From positions 5,569 to 69,568 of the forward strand of contig CALUUL010000004.1 in the NCBI GenBank assembly GCA_944323945.1: a stretch of 64,000 bases of DNA. Reading direction: 5' to 3'. A program made the translations under genes and the position numbers. Positions 17,825-26,637 of the stretch are shown here, one piece after another. Position 1 is the first letter of the stretch, and each line of letters begins with the position of its first letter. The notes beneath the pieces are model-generated. The model saw only the letters and a list, made by a program, of their open reading frames with translations, had not been told where the DNA came from and made no database searches. Source of the DNA: Candidatus Gastranaerophilales bacterium. GTDB lineage: Bacteria; Cyanobacteriota; Vampirovibrionia; Gastranaerophilales; Gastranaerophilaceae.

Positions 17825-18847
17825 TTATCTTTTTCTTATATATTTTTTATAAAAATCAATACATTCTTTTTCTGTAGTTTTTACATGAAATTTTATAGCA
17901 CCCTCTGGAATTTTAAGTTGCTGAAATCCAACAGGTTTAAAAATACGGGTATAAAGAGGATAGTGAACAAACCCGTTTCGCCAGTAACAAATACCATTAT
18001 CCCTCAACCTTGCCGCAAAATCACAAAAATGTATAAACCACATATTCTCCAAATAAAAAGTCTCAGCCTTTATTCGTTTAGTATCTCGTAAATATGTAAA
18101 AAACAAGTCTAAATTCACAATTGATTTAGGATCTTTCCAAGAAAAAGTGGGATAATTATCCAGCCATTTTTTACGAACTGATTTTAATATTTTAAACCAA
18201 TTTATATTGTTTTGGGTATATGTTATACCAAAAGTCCAATGTTTTCCTCTACACCACGAGTACCACATATCCAAAGAAAAAATATTAATTTGATTTTTAA
18301 TTGCATAATCTTGAATTTTTAACAATAAATTTGAAATCAAATCCACATTGCCAAGCAAAACAGTATCATCAGCATCTATATTCCAAAAATGTTTAGCTCC
18401 TATTTTTTTTGAATGCAAAAATGTAGTAAGATGAGCTAACGCAGCATTTGTCCAAGCTTTATTCGCTGTTTTTGATGCAATTTTTCTCAGAAATTGACTT
18501 CTGCAACTCTTTATAATCTTTATATCATCATTCGGAAAAATTATATTTTTTTTAATTGATTCTGTAATTTTAGGATTATCTGAAATTATATAATAATCGC
18601 AATCCATTTTTTCTACAATATTTATCCAATTTTGGAGACAAGGTAAACTGAAATATCGAGTTGAATTAATTTTTAGATAAAATACTGGTTTTTCTTTATC
18701 TATTTTCTTTCTTTTTTTATTTAGTAATATTCTTATTTCTTTGTTTTTTTCACTCTCGATTTTTTCAAATATTGGAATACCAAACAATCTATATTGAATA
18801 TTTTTTTCTTCTGTGTTTTTTAATTGAATTTTATCTATAATGCTCAT
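17825..18847 (-). CDS. Putative glycosyltransferase with DxD motif (GT-A-like)
   Basis: This 340-aa protein has no signal peptide. NIDADD at residues 156-161 is a typical metal/nucleotide-sugar DxD site, placed after a strand-rich N-terminal nucleotide-binding half (FYLKINSTRYFSLPC, YYIISDNP) and followed by FSLDMWYS and a His/Trp-rich acceptor region. This points to a GT-A fold transferase, but I cannot name the CAZy family. Residues 17-31 contain the YRLFGIPIFEKIE leader motif shared by the neighbouring genes. Its ATG coincides with the end of the upstream MptE/GT42-like gene (one-base overlap), so translation is coupled. Confidence 0.6.
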   Translation of the reverse strand: MSIIDKIQLKNTEEKNIQYRLFGIPIFEKIESEKNKEIRILLNKKRKKIDKEKPVFYLKINSTRYFSLPCLQNWINIVEKMDCDYYIISDNPKITESIKKNIIFPNDDIKIIKSCRSQFLRKIASKTANKAWTNAALAHLTTFLHSKKIGAKHFWNIDADDTVLLGNVDLISNLLLKIQDYAIKNQINIFSLDMWYSWCRGKHWTFGITYTQNNINWFKILKSVRKKWLDNYPTFSWKDPKSIVNLDLFFTYLRDTKRIKAETFYLENMWFIHFCDFAARLRDNGICYWRNGFVHYPLYTRIFKPVGFQQLKIPEGAIKFHVKTTEKECIDFYKKYIRKR

Positions 18848-19941
18848 TAATACTCTCTCTTATTTGTGTCTAATATTTCAATATCATTTCCTAACTCTTC
18901 TCTGATTTTCGGATGTTCTTCCAAATAACTTTCAGTATACACATCTCTAAAAAGTCCTTTTAATCCAACAGGATTTACAGAAATAATTTCAACATCTGGA
19001 TAAAATACTCGCGCATATTCTTTAAACTTTGCCCAAGCTTTTGGTAACTGCAATAGATAAGAATTTATTTCTTGCGCTCCTTCATAAAAATAACCAGTAG
19101 GAGATGCATCACAACCAACAATGTATAATTTTTTTACGCCTGAATACAAAGAAAAATAAGCTGCACCAAATACACAACTACCTAAATCTGGTAGCATTTG
19201 AGTTTCGATATCTATATTAATATTATTTAAATTATTTTGCTCAACAAAATATTTATAACAATCACCTATTTCATCTATGACATAATTTGATATATGTCCG
19301 CTATTTTCTCTATAATAACCATAAGGGAAGGTCTGATAAACTTGACCTACAAATTTTTTAAATTTTTGCTTTTTTATATCATCTATATATGCTTTTATCG
19401 GTAAAATATCTATTGCAAACCAATAATCTAAACTAATCTTTTCATTTTGAAATGCTCTATTAACCCCAAAATGAACGGCATTAGGTATTGGTTCATAATG
19501 TAGCATTGTTGGTGCCGTTGCAACAAGAACACCAACCTCACCTTTGTGTTTATTCTTAAATTGTGGAAATACTTTAGAGTGCTGACTTGCTACTAAAGCT
19601 GCTGTCTGAATTTTATTAATACATTCTCTATGCATAGAATTTAATTTATTTTCTGTTTTTTTATTATTCTCTTCTAATTTTCTCAATATCTGATTATTCA
19701 ATATTTCTAGTTTTTTATATTTATCCTCACAATTAAAAATTTTGATACCAAGAATATAATATTCTTTTGTCCAACCTTTCTCTCTTATCTTAAATATACC
19801 TAATAAATACTTATGTTTAATCCAACCAGCTGAACTTTTCATAGTATAAATTGGTAGACCAAGAACCCTAACTCTTACAATAGGCAACCCTATCTCATCT
19901 ACATATTCTTTTCTAGAATATACTTTTATCATTTTTTCCAC
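18847..19941 (-). CDS. MptE/DUF115-like or GT42-like polysaccharide protein
   Basis: The 364-aa protein has three short N-terminal strand motifs (residues 22-35 VRVLGLPIY, 42-55 YLLGIFKI, 59-70 YYILGIKIF), then a helical spacer, then a catalytic-looking core from about residue 129. Its GSCVFGAAYFSLYSGVKK plus IVGCDAS pattern resembles the C-terminal part of bacterial alpha-2,3/2,8-sialyltransferases (GT42, Cst-II type) and of DUF115 proteins, which share a Rossmann-like fold. Next to a CMP-sugar synthetase, a transferase for a CMP-activated acidic sugar is an attractive reading, but the resemblance is by eye and weak. The RBS region is poor. Confidence 0.5.
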   Translation of the reverse strand: MEKMIKVYSRKEYVDEIGLPIVRVRVLGLPIYTMKSSAGWIKHKYLLGIFKIREKGWTKEYYILGIKIFNCEDKYKKLEILNNQILRKLEENNKKTENKLNSMHRECINKIQTAALVASQHSKVFPQFKNKHKGEVGVLVATAPTMLHYEPIPNAVHFGVNRAFQNEKISLDYWFAIDILPIKAYIDDIKKQKFKKFVGQVYQTFPYGYYRENSGHISNYVIDEIGDCYKYFVEQNNLNNINIDIETQMLPDLGSCVFGAAYFSLYSGVKKLYIVGCDASPTGYFYEGAQEINSYLLQLPKAWAKFKEYARVFYPDVEIISVNPVGLKGLFRDVYTESYLEEHPKIREELGNDIEILDTNKREY

Positions 19942-19996
19942 CTCTACTCTTTTAAAACTCTTTAATTTTATTTACATTAAAATTTTTATATTTACA

Positions 19997-21136
19997 CTAT
20001 TTATTGCATAATTTATTCCTATCCAAACTATCTATTATCAAATTGATTAATTCTTGTTCTGAATAATTATTAACATCAAATTCGCTAATATTATCTACAA
20101 TTATTCCAGGCAACTTTTTTAATGTGAAACCTGTCAATGCTTTACTACTATCCATAGCTTTTAAAGCTCCTCTTTTAGGAAATGAAGTATAAATACAAGC
20201 AATTGGAATATTTAAAGTAGAAAGGATTTCCAGTAAGCCAGAACGCAAGCCAACAATCCCATTTGAATATTTTGCTAATTCAATCAATTCTTCATAGTTA
20301 AAATAATTAACATAACATCCTTCTACATAATTTTCCATTTTCATAATATTTAAAAATATTTCATATGATGCACATTTTAATTGTTCACATAAATTTTTCC
20401 AAAAGGATTCACTATATTTAGAACACGTATTTGCCTCAGGAGAAATAATTATAAAGTTTTTTAGATTATTTTCTTCTATATAATTCTTTATTTTTTCTGA
20501 AGTTTTCTTCGAAATTTGAGGAAGTTTAAAAAGAGAAGCATTTACTATTTTTAGTTCTCTATGAATATAATCATAATAATGTACATTTTTTTTATTAATT
20601 TCTTCATCTTGTTTTAAGTAATGTTTTGTTGAAAAAAAAGAATAGAATTTTGTATTATTTATTTGATATTCTTCTGTTTTGGAAACATATAAATTTAAAT
20701 TTTTATCAATTAAACAATTGATATTCGGATAATATAAGCAACACAAATCTTTTTTAAATTTTTTATCTACAACAAATAGAAATTGGTCATTTGAAATATT
20801 TTTAAAAATATTTTTCAGTAAATTTAGGACTATATATAATTCTCCAGATGGAGCACCATTAAAAATTAATACATTTGGATATAAATAATTTTTCTTTTGC
20901 AATCTTTTATACAAAGATTCATATTTTAAAATATCGTTACTTTCCTTTCGATATATCGTAAATCCAATAAGCCTTATTCTATATTCTAAACTAGATCTAT
21001 TATACTTAAAATATATTATTCCATTTAAAAATTTATACTTTATCAAGTTAGAATCTGTTTCAATTTTACATAAACAAATATTTAAAAATTTTAAATATAT
21101 TTTCTTTTTTACTCTACATATCTTTAATAATTTCAT
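19997..21136 (-). CDS. GT-B-like glycosyltransferase (heptosyltransferase/GT9-like), copy 2
   Basis: This 379-aa protein is a paralogue of the adjacent 400-aa gene. Shared blocks are FNGAPSGELYIVLNLLK at the start of the first Rossmann domain (about residue 96), a PEANTCSKYSESFWKNL segment, and the nucleotide-sugar-site helix IVGLRSGLLEIL with IYTSFPKRG. This arrangement, with a Gly-rich loop and LRSG near the end, resembles GT9 heptosyltransferases, although sequence identity to characterised enzymes looks low. Three N-terminal strand motifs (residues 13-25, 33-46, 51-64) match the leader modules of neighbouring genes. The gap to the following gene is about 55 bases, the largest in the operon. 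Confidence 0.6.
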   Translation of the reverse strand: MKLLKICRVKKKIYLKFLNICLCKIETDSNLIKYKFLNGIIYFKYNRSSLEYRIRLIGFTIYRKESNDILKYESLYKRLQKKNYLYPNVLIFNGAPSGELYIVLNLLKNIFKNISNDQFLFVVDKKFKKDLCCLYYPNINCLIDKNLNLYVSKTEEYQINNTKFYSFFSTKHYLKQDEEINKKNVHYYDYIHRELKIVNASLFKLPQISKKTSEKIKNYIEENNLKNFIIISPEANTCSKYSESFWKNLCEQLKCASYEIFLNIMKMENYVEGCYVNYFNYEELIELAKYSNGIVGLRSGLLEILSTLNIPIACIYTSFPKRGALKAMDSSKALTGFTLKKLPGIIVDNISEFDVNNYSEQELINLIIDSLDRNKLCNK

Positions 21137-21145
21137 TTTTCCCCT

Positions 21146-22348
21146 TTATAAACCGTTCAAGATAGAACCAATAATTTGTTCTTTTGACATTTCAAACGTA
21201 TTAAATTCTCTAATCTTTGACTTATCTATATAAGGTATTTTTGTTATACCAAAACCTGATATAACGTGGTCTATATCCATATCATCAAATAAATGACGAT
21301 GACAAAATTTTGTATATAAAACATCAATTGGAGTTTCTGTCTGTAGTAAAAACTCTGTAAACCCACTTCTTAAAGAAACAATTCGTTTAGCTTTCCTTGC
21401 TAGTGCAAAAGCTTCAGATAAACTTAAATCGCAAGTTTTAAAATCAACAATATTTTTCAGATAATTTTTATTCAATATTAAATTTACAAATACATCATAT
21501 CCTTTATCTTTTAGTTCTTTTATTAATGAGCCCCAAAACTCTTCATCATATAATTTACAAGATTGTGCTTCTGGTGCAATAAATAAAAAATTTTCTTGGT
21601 TTAAACCTAACTTTTTTACTTTATTTTGCATACTAATCTCTGATTCTAAAAGCAGCATAATTTTATTCATTCGGATATTTTCAGCTGCTATATCAAATCG
21701 ATTTAAAATAGATTGAAAATAATGATAGGTTCCTAATCCGTTTTCTTTTATATCCATCTCAACTTGTTTAAAATGACTATGACAATATAATATGTGAAAT
21801 TTAAAATTATTTATTTTAAATTCATCTTGATTAATTTTTATCCTTAAATTATGGATATATACAAATGGAATATTAGGACAAATCATTTTTATAAGCTCAA
21901 CGTGATACCTTCTCGTTGCGACTATAAGAGGTTTTTTACTTTGATTTTTCTCTATTAAGGTGTTTATTATATAAGTTAAAGTTAAATATATTTCACCTAT
22001 ATTTGCTCTTAATATGTATATATCATCATGATCTTTTTTTATATATTTTAAATATTTTCTTTCAAATTCATTAATTAAGGAAATAGAACAAACTTTTTTA
22101 TTAAATATATAATAATCCCTGTAATTATTTTTTTCTTTTCTACTTAATATAGATTTACCTAAAAATTTAATTTCTTTATTTGAACTTTCTGAATATAAAT
22201 CATTTATTTTTATAGTCGTAATAATGCCATAAAAAAAACTTTGATGCCTTTCTGCCGTTATATAGTCAGAAGTTTGCTTAATTATTGGAAATCCCAATAT
22301 TTTTATAGCCCTTTCATTTTCATCTCTTGTATATTCGTAAAATTTCAC
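21146..22348 (-). CDS. GT-B-like glycosyltransferase (heptosyltransferase/GT9-like), copy 1
   Basis: The 400-aa protein has the same plan as its downstream neighbour: N-terminal strand motifs (residues 13-25 RAIKILGFPII, 60-71, 79-90), LRANIGEIYLTL, then APEAQSCKLYDEEFWGSL and IVSLRSGFTEFLL with VLYTKFCHRH. The two genes are 9 bases apart and probably arose by tandem duplication, then diverged, presumably to add two different or successive sugars. The start codon directly follows the kdsD-like stop, indicating coupling. A GT9-like nucleotide-sugar transferase is the best guess. Confidence 0.6.
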   Translation of the reverse strand: MKFYEYTRDENERAIKILGFPIIKQTSDYITAERHQSFFYGIITTIKINDLYSESSNKEIKFLGKSILSRKEKNNYRDYYIFNKKVCSISLINEFERKYLKYIKKDHDDIYILRANIGEIYLTLTYIINTLIEKNQSKKPLIVATRRYHVELIKMICPNIPFVYIHNLRIKINQDEFKINNFKFHILYCHSHFKQVEMDIKENGLGTYHYFQSILNRFDIAAENIRMNKIMLLLESEISMQNKVKKLGLNQENFLFIAPEAQSCKLYDEEFWGSLIKELKDKGYDVFVNLILNKNYLKNIVDFKTCDLSLSEAFALARKAKRIVSLRSGFTEFLLQTETPIDVLYTKFCHRHLFDDMDIDHVISGFGITKIPYIDKSKIREFNTFEMSKEQIIGSILNGL

Positions 22349-23338
22349 TTAGGCAACTCCACTATTTAATAAATCATGAATATGAATTACTCCTATTGGT
22401 TTTTTATTTTCAACTACAAACATATTAGTAATCTTTTTATCATGCATAATTTTTAAAGCTTCTGATGCCATTGTTTCTTTTGAAATGGTTTTTGGATTTT
22501 TAGTCATAATATTTACAGCTTTTTCATCAAGAATTTTATTTGATAAACACCTTCTTAAATCACCATCAGTTAGCATTCCTGTCAGCTCACCATTTTTATC
22601 AATAAAACCAACACAACCTAAACGTTTTGATGTCATTTCTATTAAAACATTCTGCATACTTGCATTTTCTTCTAAAACAGGAATCTCATCACCTATATGC
22701 ATTAAATCAGAAACCCTTTGAAGAATAGAACCAAGTTTACCACCTGGGTGTCTCGAATTAAAATCAGCCTTTGTAAATCCTTTCCTAGAAATGAGTCCTG
22801 CAGTTAATATATCGCCAAAAACAAGTGTTGCGGTAGTTGAATTTGTTGGTGCTAACCCTAATGGGCAAGCTTCTCCATTATTTGGCAATAACAAAACAAC
22901 ATCAGATGCTTTTGCAAGTGTACTTTCGTTATTTTTTGTTATTGCTATTAGCTTTATTCCATACCTTTTACAATAATTTAGAATATCTATAAGCTCTTTA
23001 GATTCACCACTATTTGATATTGCAATAACGACATCATCTTCAGTTATCATTCCTAAATCGCCATGACTTGCTTCAGCAGGATGTACAAAAAATGATGGAG
23101 TACCGGTAGAGGCTAGAGAAGCTGCTATTTTTTTTCCTATATGTCCTGATTTACCTATACCAGTTAATATAATTCGCCCTTTTGCACTTTGTATGATATC
23201 AAGTGTTTTTGTCAAATTAAAATCAAGATTATCTCTTAACTTAACTAAAGTATCAATTTCACTATTTATTGTATTTATTGCACATTTCTTATCCAATGAA
23301 AATTGAACGGATGTGTCATTATCTAATAAAATGGTCAT
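22349..23338 (-). CDS. kdsD: Arabinose-5-phosphate isomerase-like protein (KdsD/KpsF family)
   Basis: The family converts ribulose-5-phosphate to arabinose-5-phosphate for Kdo synthesis. In this 329-aa protein the SIS domain (about 45-190) contains GIGKSGHIGKKIAASLASTGTPS, HPAEASHGDLGM and ISNSGESKELI, and two CBS domains follow (about 215-265 and 280-328). NSRHPGGKLG links the halves as in KdsD. Because it lies in a glycan operon together with a nucleotidyltransferase-kinase and small HAD phosphatase, it could supply arabinose-5-phosphate for the glycan rather than, or in addition to, core Kdo; related SIS-CBS isomerases with other sugar phosphates also exist in such loci. Its start overlaps the previous gene by one base. 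Confidence 0.88.
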   Translation of the reverse strand: MTILLDNDTSVQFSLDKKCAINTINSEIDTLVKLRDNLDFNLTKTLDIIQSAKGRIILTGIGKSGHIGKKIAASLASTGTPSFFVHPAEASHGDLGMITEDDVVIAISNSGESKELIDILNYCKRYGIKLIAITKNNESTLAKASDVVLLLPNNGEACPLGLAPTNSTTATLVFGDILTAGLISRKGFTKADFNSRHPGGKLGSILQRVSDLMHIGDEIPVLEENASMQNVLIEMTSKRLGCVGFIDKNGELTGMLTDGDLRRCLSNKILDEKAVNIMTKNPKTISKETMASEALKIMHDKKITNMFVVENKKPIGVIHIHDLLNSGVA

Positions 23339-23703
23339 TACAACGCCTCATTGATTGTATAAGTTATATTTAAGCTTTCATCTCTTCTTTTATTTATAGC
23401 ATATGCACATTGCAATCCTGACGGTTTATTATCATTTACCAATATTCTTTCTCCCATTGGAACGTCACATATAATATTGTCATAACGTATATAATTTGCA
23501 TCTAAAAAAGTCTTTAGATTATCTATATGCTCATTCTTTCTAGCAGTCAATAAAATCACCTTATCTTCTTTTGGAAGTTTTTCAAAAAATTCTTTTACTC
23601 CCCCCAAAAGGGTATCATATCCATCAATTTTATATCCGTTATGTTTTACTATTGTCCCATCAATGTCAAAAATCCAAGTATGTGATAATGATGATAATTC
23701 CAT
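23338..23703 (-). CDS. Small capless HAD phosphatase of capsule-type loci
   Basis: The 121-aa protein contains HAD motif I FDIDGT (about residues 12-17), motif II ILLTARK (about 45-51) and a motif III/IV region ILVNDNKPSG (about 87-96), with no cap domain. Small HADs of this kind accompany KpsF-type isomerases and sugar nucleotidyltransferases in capsule loci and probably dephosphorylate a sugar phosphate. Its first and last bases overlap the flanking genes by one base each, so all three are translationally coupled and likely act in one short pathway. Confidence 0.75.
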   Translation of the reverse strand: MELSSLSHTWIFDIDGTIVKHNGYKIDGYDTLLGGVKEFFEKLPKEDKVILLTARKNEHIDNLKTFLDANYIRYDNIICDVPMGERILVNDNKPSGLQCAYAINKRRDESLNITYTINEAL

Positions 23704-25253
23704 TATTCTAAAACCTCATTCAATTTTATAACACCATTATAGAATGCACCACATATAGAATCATAATCTTCCCAAGCATAAGTAGTTAATGATAACCAAA
23801 TAATGGCATGAAGTAATTTAATTTTAAACTTAGATACATTAGGTAAACAATCAAAGAAAAATTCTTCCATATCTGCCCAATTATTTGGTTTTATTGCAAA
23901 TTCAACTTCTTTTTCTCTTATATCAAGTGTGAATTTTTTAAGGTTGAATTGATCATAATCGCCAGCAAGAGAATAATAAAGCTTTGCCCAGTCATAATCT
24001 ACATCACCATAAAATTTTGTTTTCCCAAAATATCCCCTAGGATCAATTAATATTGCTTTCATATTATATGTATCAAACATTAAATTAGAAAACGTACAAT
24101 CACCATGAATTAATGAAAAACTTTTAGGATAAACTGTTTTTATCTTTTCTTTTAATTCTTCTTTATTGAAGAATACATTTTTATAATACCGTCCATTAAT
24201 TTTGATGAACTCATCTTTCGCAAATGGAACCAAATTTTCAACTTTAGAAAGTCTATCAAAAGTTTTGTTTAAGAAATTATCTTCTACATCAACTATGTTT
24301 ATAGGTTGTTTTTCCTCTAAATTATGAAGTTCCTTTAATGCTTCTATTAATTTTCTTAATATCTCTCTTTTTTGAGAACGAGTCAAACAATCATATTCAT
24401 ATATATTCTTACCTTGAACTCGCTTCATAGTTAAAGGCTCATACTCAAATATCTCAGGAATATTTTTATAACCAAGTTCTTTAACATGTTTATACCAAGC
24501 AATTTCATCAACTGCTATTTTTTTGCCTTGCTCATTAATTCCTCTTTTAACAATAACATCACCATCAAATTCCATAGAATTAAATGGTCTGCATCTAGGC
24601 GTTGAATCATTATTATCAGAATATGATAATAATGTCCCTATTTCTTTTGAACCATATAAGTTAAGTCTGTCAAACTTTATATTTTGTTTTTCTAGCCAAC
24701 CAACTAATGCACCTTCTTCAGCAATGTTTTCCAAATATTTTTTACTTTCAAATATAAATAATCCCGCAACACCATTTTCTTTTGAAGGTTCTTTTATAAA
24801 ACTTCCATTTATATATGACCAACGACACTCAAAATCTTTTGATATGCCTATATAATTACCTTTTTTCTTTGGAATTTCAAAGTTCTCAGACAAAATCAAA
24901 TCGCACCACATTATCATAAATGGTTCATTTTCTTCATAAGATGCAATAGCTTCTTTTATACCCGAAATTGTACCTTTTTGTGTTGCTTTTATTATCTTGT
25001 ATTTGTATTGATTTCCAAAAGCTTTTAAATATTTTTCAAGAACATCTGTTTTGTAATCAGCAATAATAGTAAATTCAGCATCTTTAAACTTTTGAAAAGC
25101 ATAAAATAGAATTGGTAAATTATTAACAGGAACTAAACATTTTGGTTTATTTCTTGTTAACCCTTCTAATCTGGTTCCTTTTCCCCCTGCCTGAATAATT
25201 ATCTTTTTACAAGAAATCTCTTTTGTAAAGTTCTGATGCAAAAAATTACTCAT
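23703..25253 (-). CDS. Sugar nucleotidyltransferase fused to an APH-type kinase
   Basis: The first gene of the operon encodes 516 aa in two parts. Residues about 17-225 are a nucleotidyltransferase: QAGGKGTRLEGLTRNKPK (residues 21-38) is the NTP-binding signature and MWCDLIL holds the metal-binding Asp. Residues about 240-510 form an aminoglycoside-phosphotransferase/choline-kinase fold, with LIHGDCTFSNLMFD (catalytic HGD...N) and the metal-binding LIDPRGYF. A single protein could thus phosphorylate a substrate and then couple it to a nucleotide, as LicA plus LicC do for choline. The substrate is unknown. The ATG follows GAAGGG by 11 bases. Confidence 0.8.
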   Translation of the reverse strand: MSNFLHQNFTKEISCKKIIIQAGGKGTRLEGLTRNKPKCLVPVNNLPILFYAFQKFKDAEFTIIADYKTDVLEKYLKAFGNQYKYKIIKATQKGTISGIKEAIASYEENEPFMIMWCDLILSENFEIPKKKGNYIGISKDFECRWSYINGSFIKEPSKENGVAGLFIFESKKYLENIAEEGALVGWLEKQNIKFDRLNLYGSKEIGTLLSYSDNNDSTPRCRPFNSMEFDGDVIVKRGINEQGKKIAVDEIAWYKHVKELGYKNIPEIFEYEPLTMKRVQGKNIYEYDCLTRSQKREILRKLIEALKELHNLEEKQPINIVDVEDNFLNKTFDRLSKVENLVPFAKDEFIKINGRYYKNVFFNKEELKEKIKTVYPKSFSLIHGDCTFSNLMFDTYNMKAILIDPRGYFGKTKFYGDVDYDWAKLYYSLAGDYDQFNLKKFTLDIREKEVEFAIKPNNWADMEEFFFDCLPNVSKFKIKLLHAIIWLSLTTYAWEDYDSICGAFYNGVIKLNEVLE

Positions 25254-25261
25254 TACTAATG

Positions 25262-25300
25262 AACCCTTCTACTAATTTTATATTTTATATCCATAACTTA
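25262..25300 (-). promoter_or_regulatory. Probable promoter and RBS of the polysaccharide operon
   Basis: Reading the minus strand, TATGGATATAAAAT provides a -10-like element at about 25282-25289, and GAAGGG lies at 25264-25269 before the ATG at 25253. No clear -35 is seen. The remaining bases up to the tRNA terminator (about 25300-25509) are AT-rich without a gene. Confidence 0.35.
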
Positions 25301-25509
25301 CCCAAAACCGCAATAAATATTTGATTTTCTAGTTATTGAATTTTATTTAAGCTTATCATAAACAAATAAAAAAAAATATTAAATGTAAAAAATTTAAAAT
25401 ATATAATTCCGCTTAACAGCTTTTCAAACTTTTATTAATCATCTATTCATTTTACAAAAAACAGTGGTATACGTGCGTTAAACAGTCAAAACATCCTAAA
25501 TAAATACTG

Positions 25510-25532
25510 AAAAAGAGTCCTTTCGGACTCTT
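25510..25532 (-). terminator. Intrinsic terminator of the tRNA-Ser gene
   Basis: On the minus strand AAGAGTCC, loop GAAA, GGACTCTT is followed by TTTTC. It lies just downstream of the tRNA and separates it from the polysaccharide operon promoter. Confidence 0.85.
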
Positions 25533-25540
25533 ATTAAACT

Positions 25541-25627
25541 AGGAGGAGGTGGGATTCGAACCCACGGTACGCTCGCACGTACGACGGTTTTCAAGACCGC
25601 TCCAATCAACCGCTCTGGCACTCCTCC
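25541..25627 (-). tRNA. tRNA-Ser (anticodon UGA)
   Basis: Reading the minus strand from 25627, the acceptor stem GGAGGAG pairs perfectly with CTCCTCC. The anticodon arm is GCGGT-CTTGAAA-ACCGT with anticodon TGA, a long variable arm (GTACG...CGTAC type hairpin) marks a class II tRNA, and the T arm is GTGGG-TTCGAAT-CCCAC. CCA is not encoded. The discriminator base reads U rather than the G usual in bacterial tRNA-Ser. Serine identity is clear from the anticodon and variable arm. Confidence 0.95.
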
Positions 25628-25672
25628 ATCACGTACAACTATATTAATAAAAAAAATTTTAATTGTAAAGTA

Positions 25673-26560
25673 CTAAAATTTAAATAAATCATTTTTTATA
25701 TCATTAATTATTTCCCCACTTATTTTTTGATAATCGTAACCTTTTTCTCTCATTCCATCTGAAAGCATTTCTATAGCTTTTATCACTGATTCTTTATTAT
25801 AAGTATTAAAAGGGAAATCATTTATTAAACAATTAAATTCTTTTAATAATTTCTTATCTAAAAACCTTGAAATCAACTCTTTTTTGACTTCTTCTGAAAC
25901 TGAAATTTGTATATCTTGAGACTTTTTTATATCTGTAAGTCTATTCTTGTGCATTCTGTATTTTACAAGAATATCTTCTATATTAGCAATTTTACCGTTT
26001 CTTAAAATAATTTGTTTATATAAATCATAATCTTGTGAACACTTTTTATAAATATCATAATTTATTGCAAATTTATCTGTAAAATCTTTTCTATACATTA
26101 CTGATGAATGACAAATAGGATTATATAAATGCATTAAAAAATTAAGTTTATCAGGTTCTTTATAAAAAACCCAAGAAGGACGTTTGTTTTCCCCGAAGGT
26201 TTCTATATATGTACCTAAAAGAACTATTTCAGGATTATTTTCCATATATTCAATCTGCTTTTCAAAACGCTTTGGTAGTGATAAATCATCATCATCTATA
26301 TGTGCAATGTATTTACCTTTTGCTATATTTTGTGCACAATGATAATTAAAAGTACAACCACAATTTTTTTTATTATTAAAAAGTTTAATCCTTGAATCTG
26401 CATAACTTTTTATTAAATCTATTGTATTATCAGTTGAATTATCGTTAATTATTATAAATTCAAAATTATTATAGGTTTGATTGAGTATTGCTTCTATAGA
26501 TTCAGATAAAATATTACATCTATTATATGTACTCATTACAACTGATATTAATGGATTCAT
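25673..26560 (-). CDS. Family 2 glycosyltransferase
   Basis: The 295-aa protein has a GT-A fold of family GT2: ISVVMSTYNRCNILSESIEAIL at the N-terminus, IIINDNSTDNT, the DxD-type AHIDDDDLSLPKRFE near residue 94, and QDYDLYKQI as the acceptor-side (ED/QD) element. No membrane segment is visible. It transfers a sugar from a nucleotide donor onto a cell-surface glycan. It is separated from the operon at 13-25 kb by a tRNA and its terminator, so it is transcribed separately even though it could act on the same glycan. The start is preceded by CGGTGA. Confidence 0.88.
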   Translation of the reverse strand: MNPLISVVMSTYNRCNILSESIEAILNQTYNNFEFIIINDNSTDNTIDLIKSYADSRIKLFNNKKNCGCTFNYHCAQNIAKGKYIAHIDDDDLSLPKRFEKQIEYMENNPEIVLLGTYIETFGENKRPSWVFYKEPDKLNFLMHLYNPICHSSVMYRKDFTDKFAINYDIYKKCSQDYDLYKQIILRNGKIANIEDILVKYRMHKNRLTDIKKSQDIQISVSEEVKKELISRFLDKKLLKEFNCLINDFPFNTYNKESVIKAIEMLSDGMREKGYDYQKISGEIINDIKNDLFKF

Positions 26561-26637
26561 AATTCACCGTTAAAACTACTATATAAGTTTAACATATTAA
26601 TTTAAAATATTATTATTAAATTTTCAATATAAAGAAG

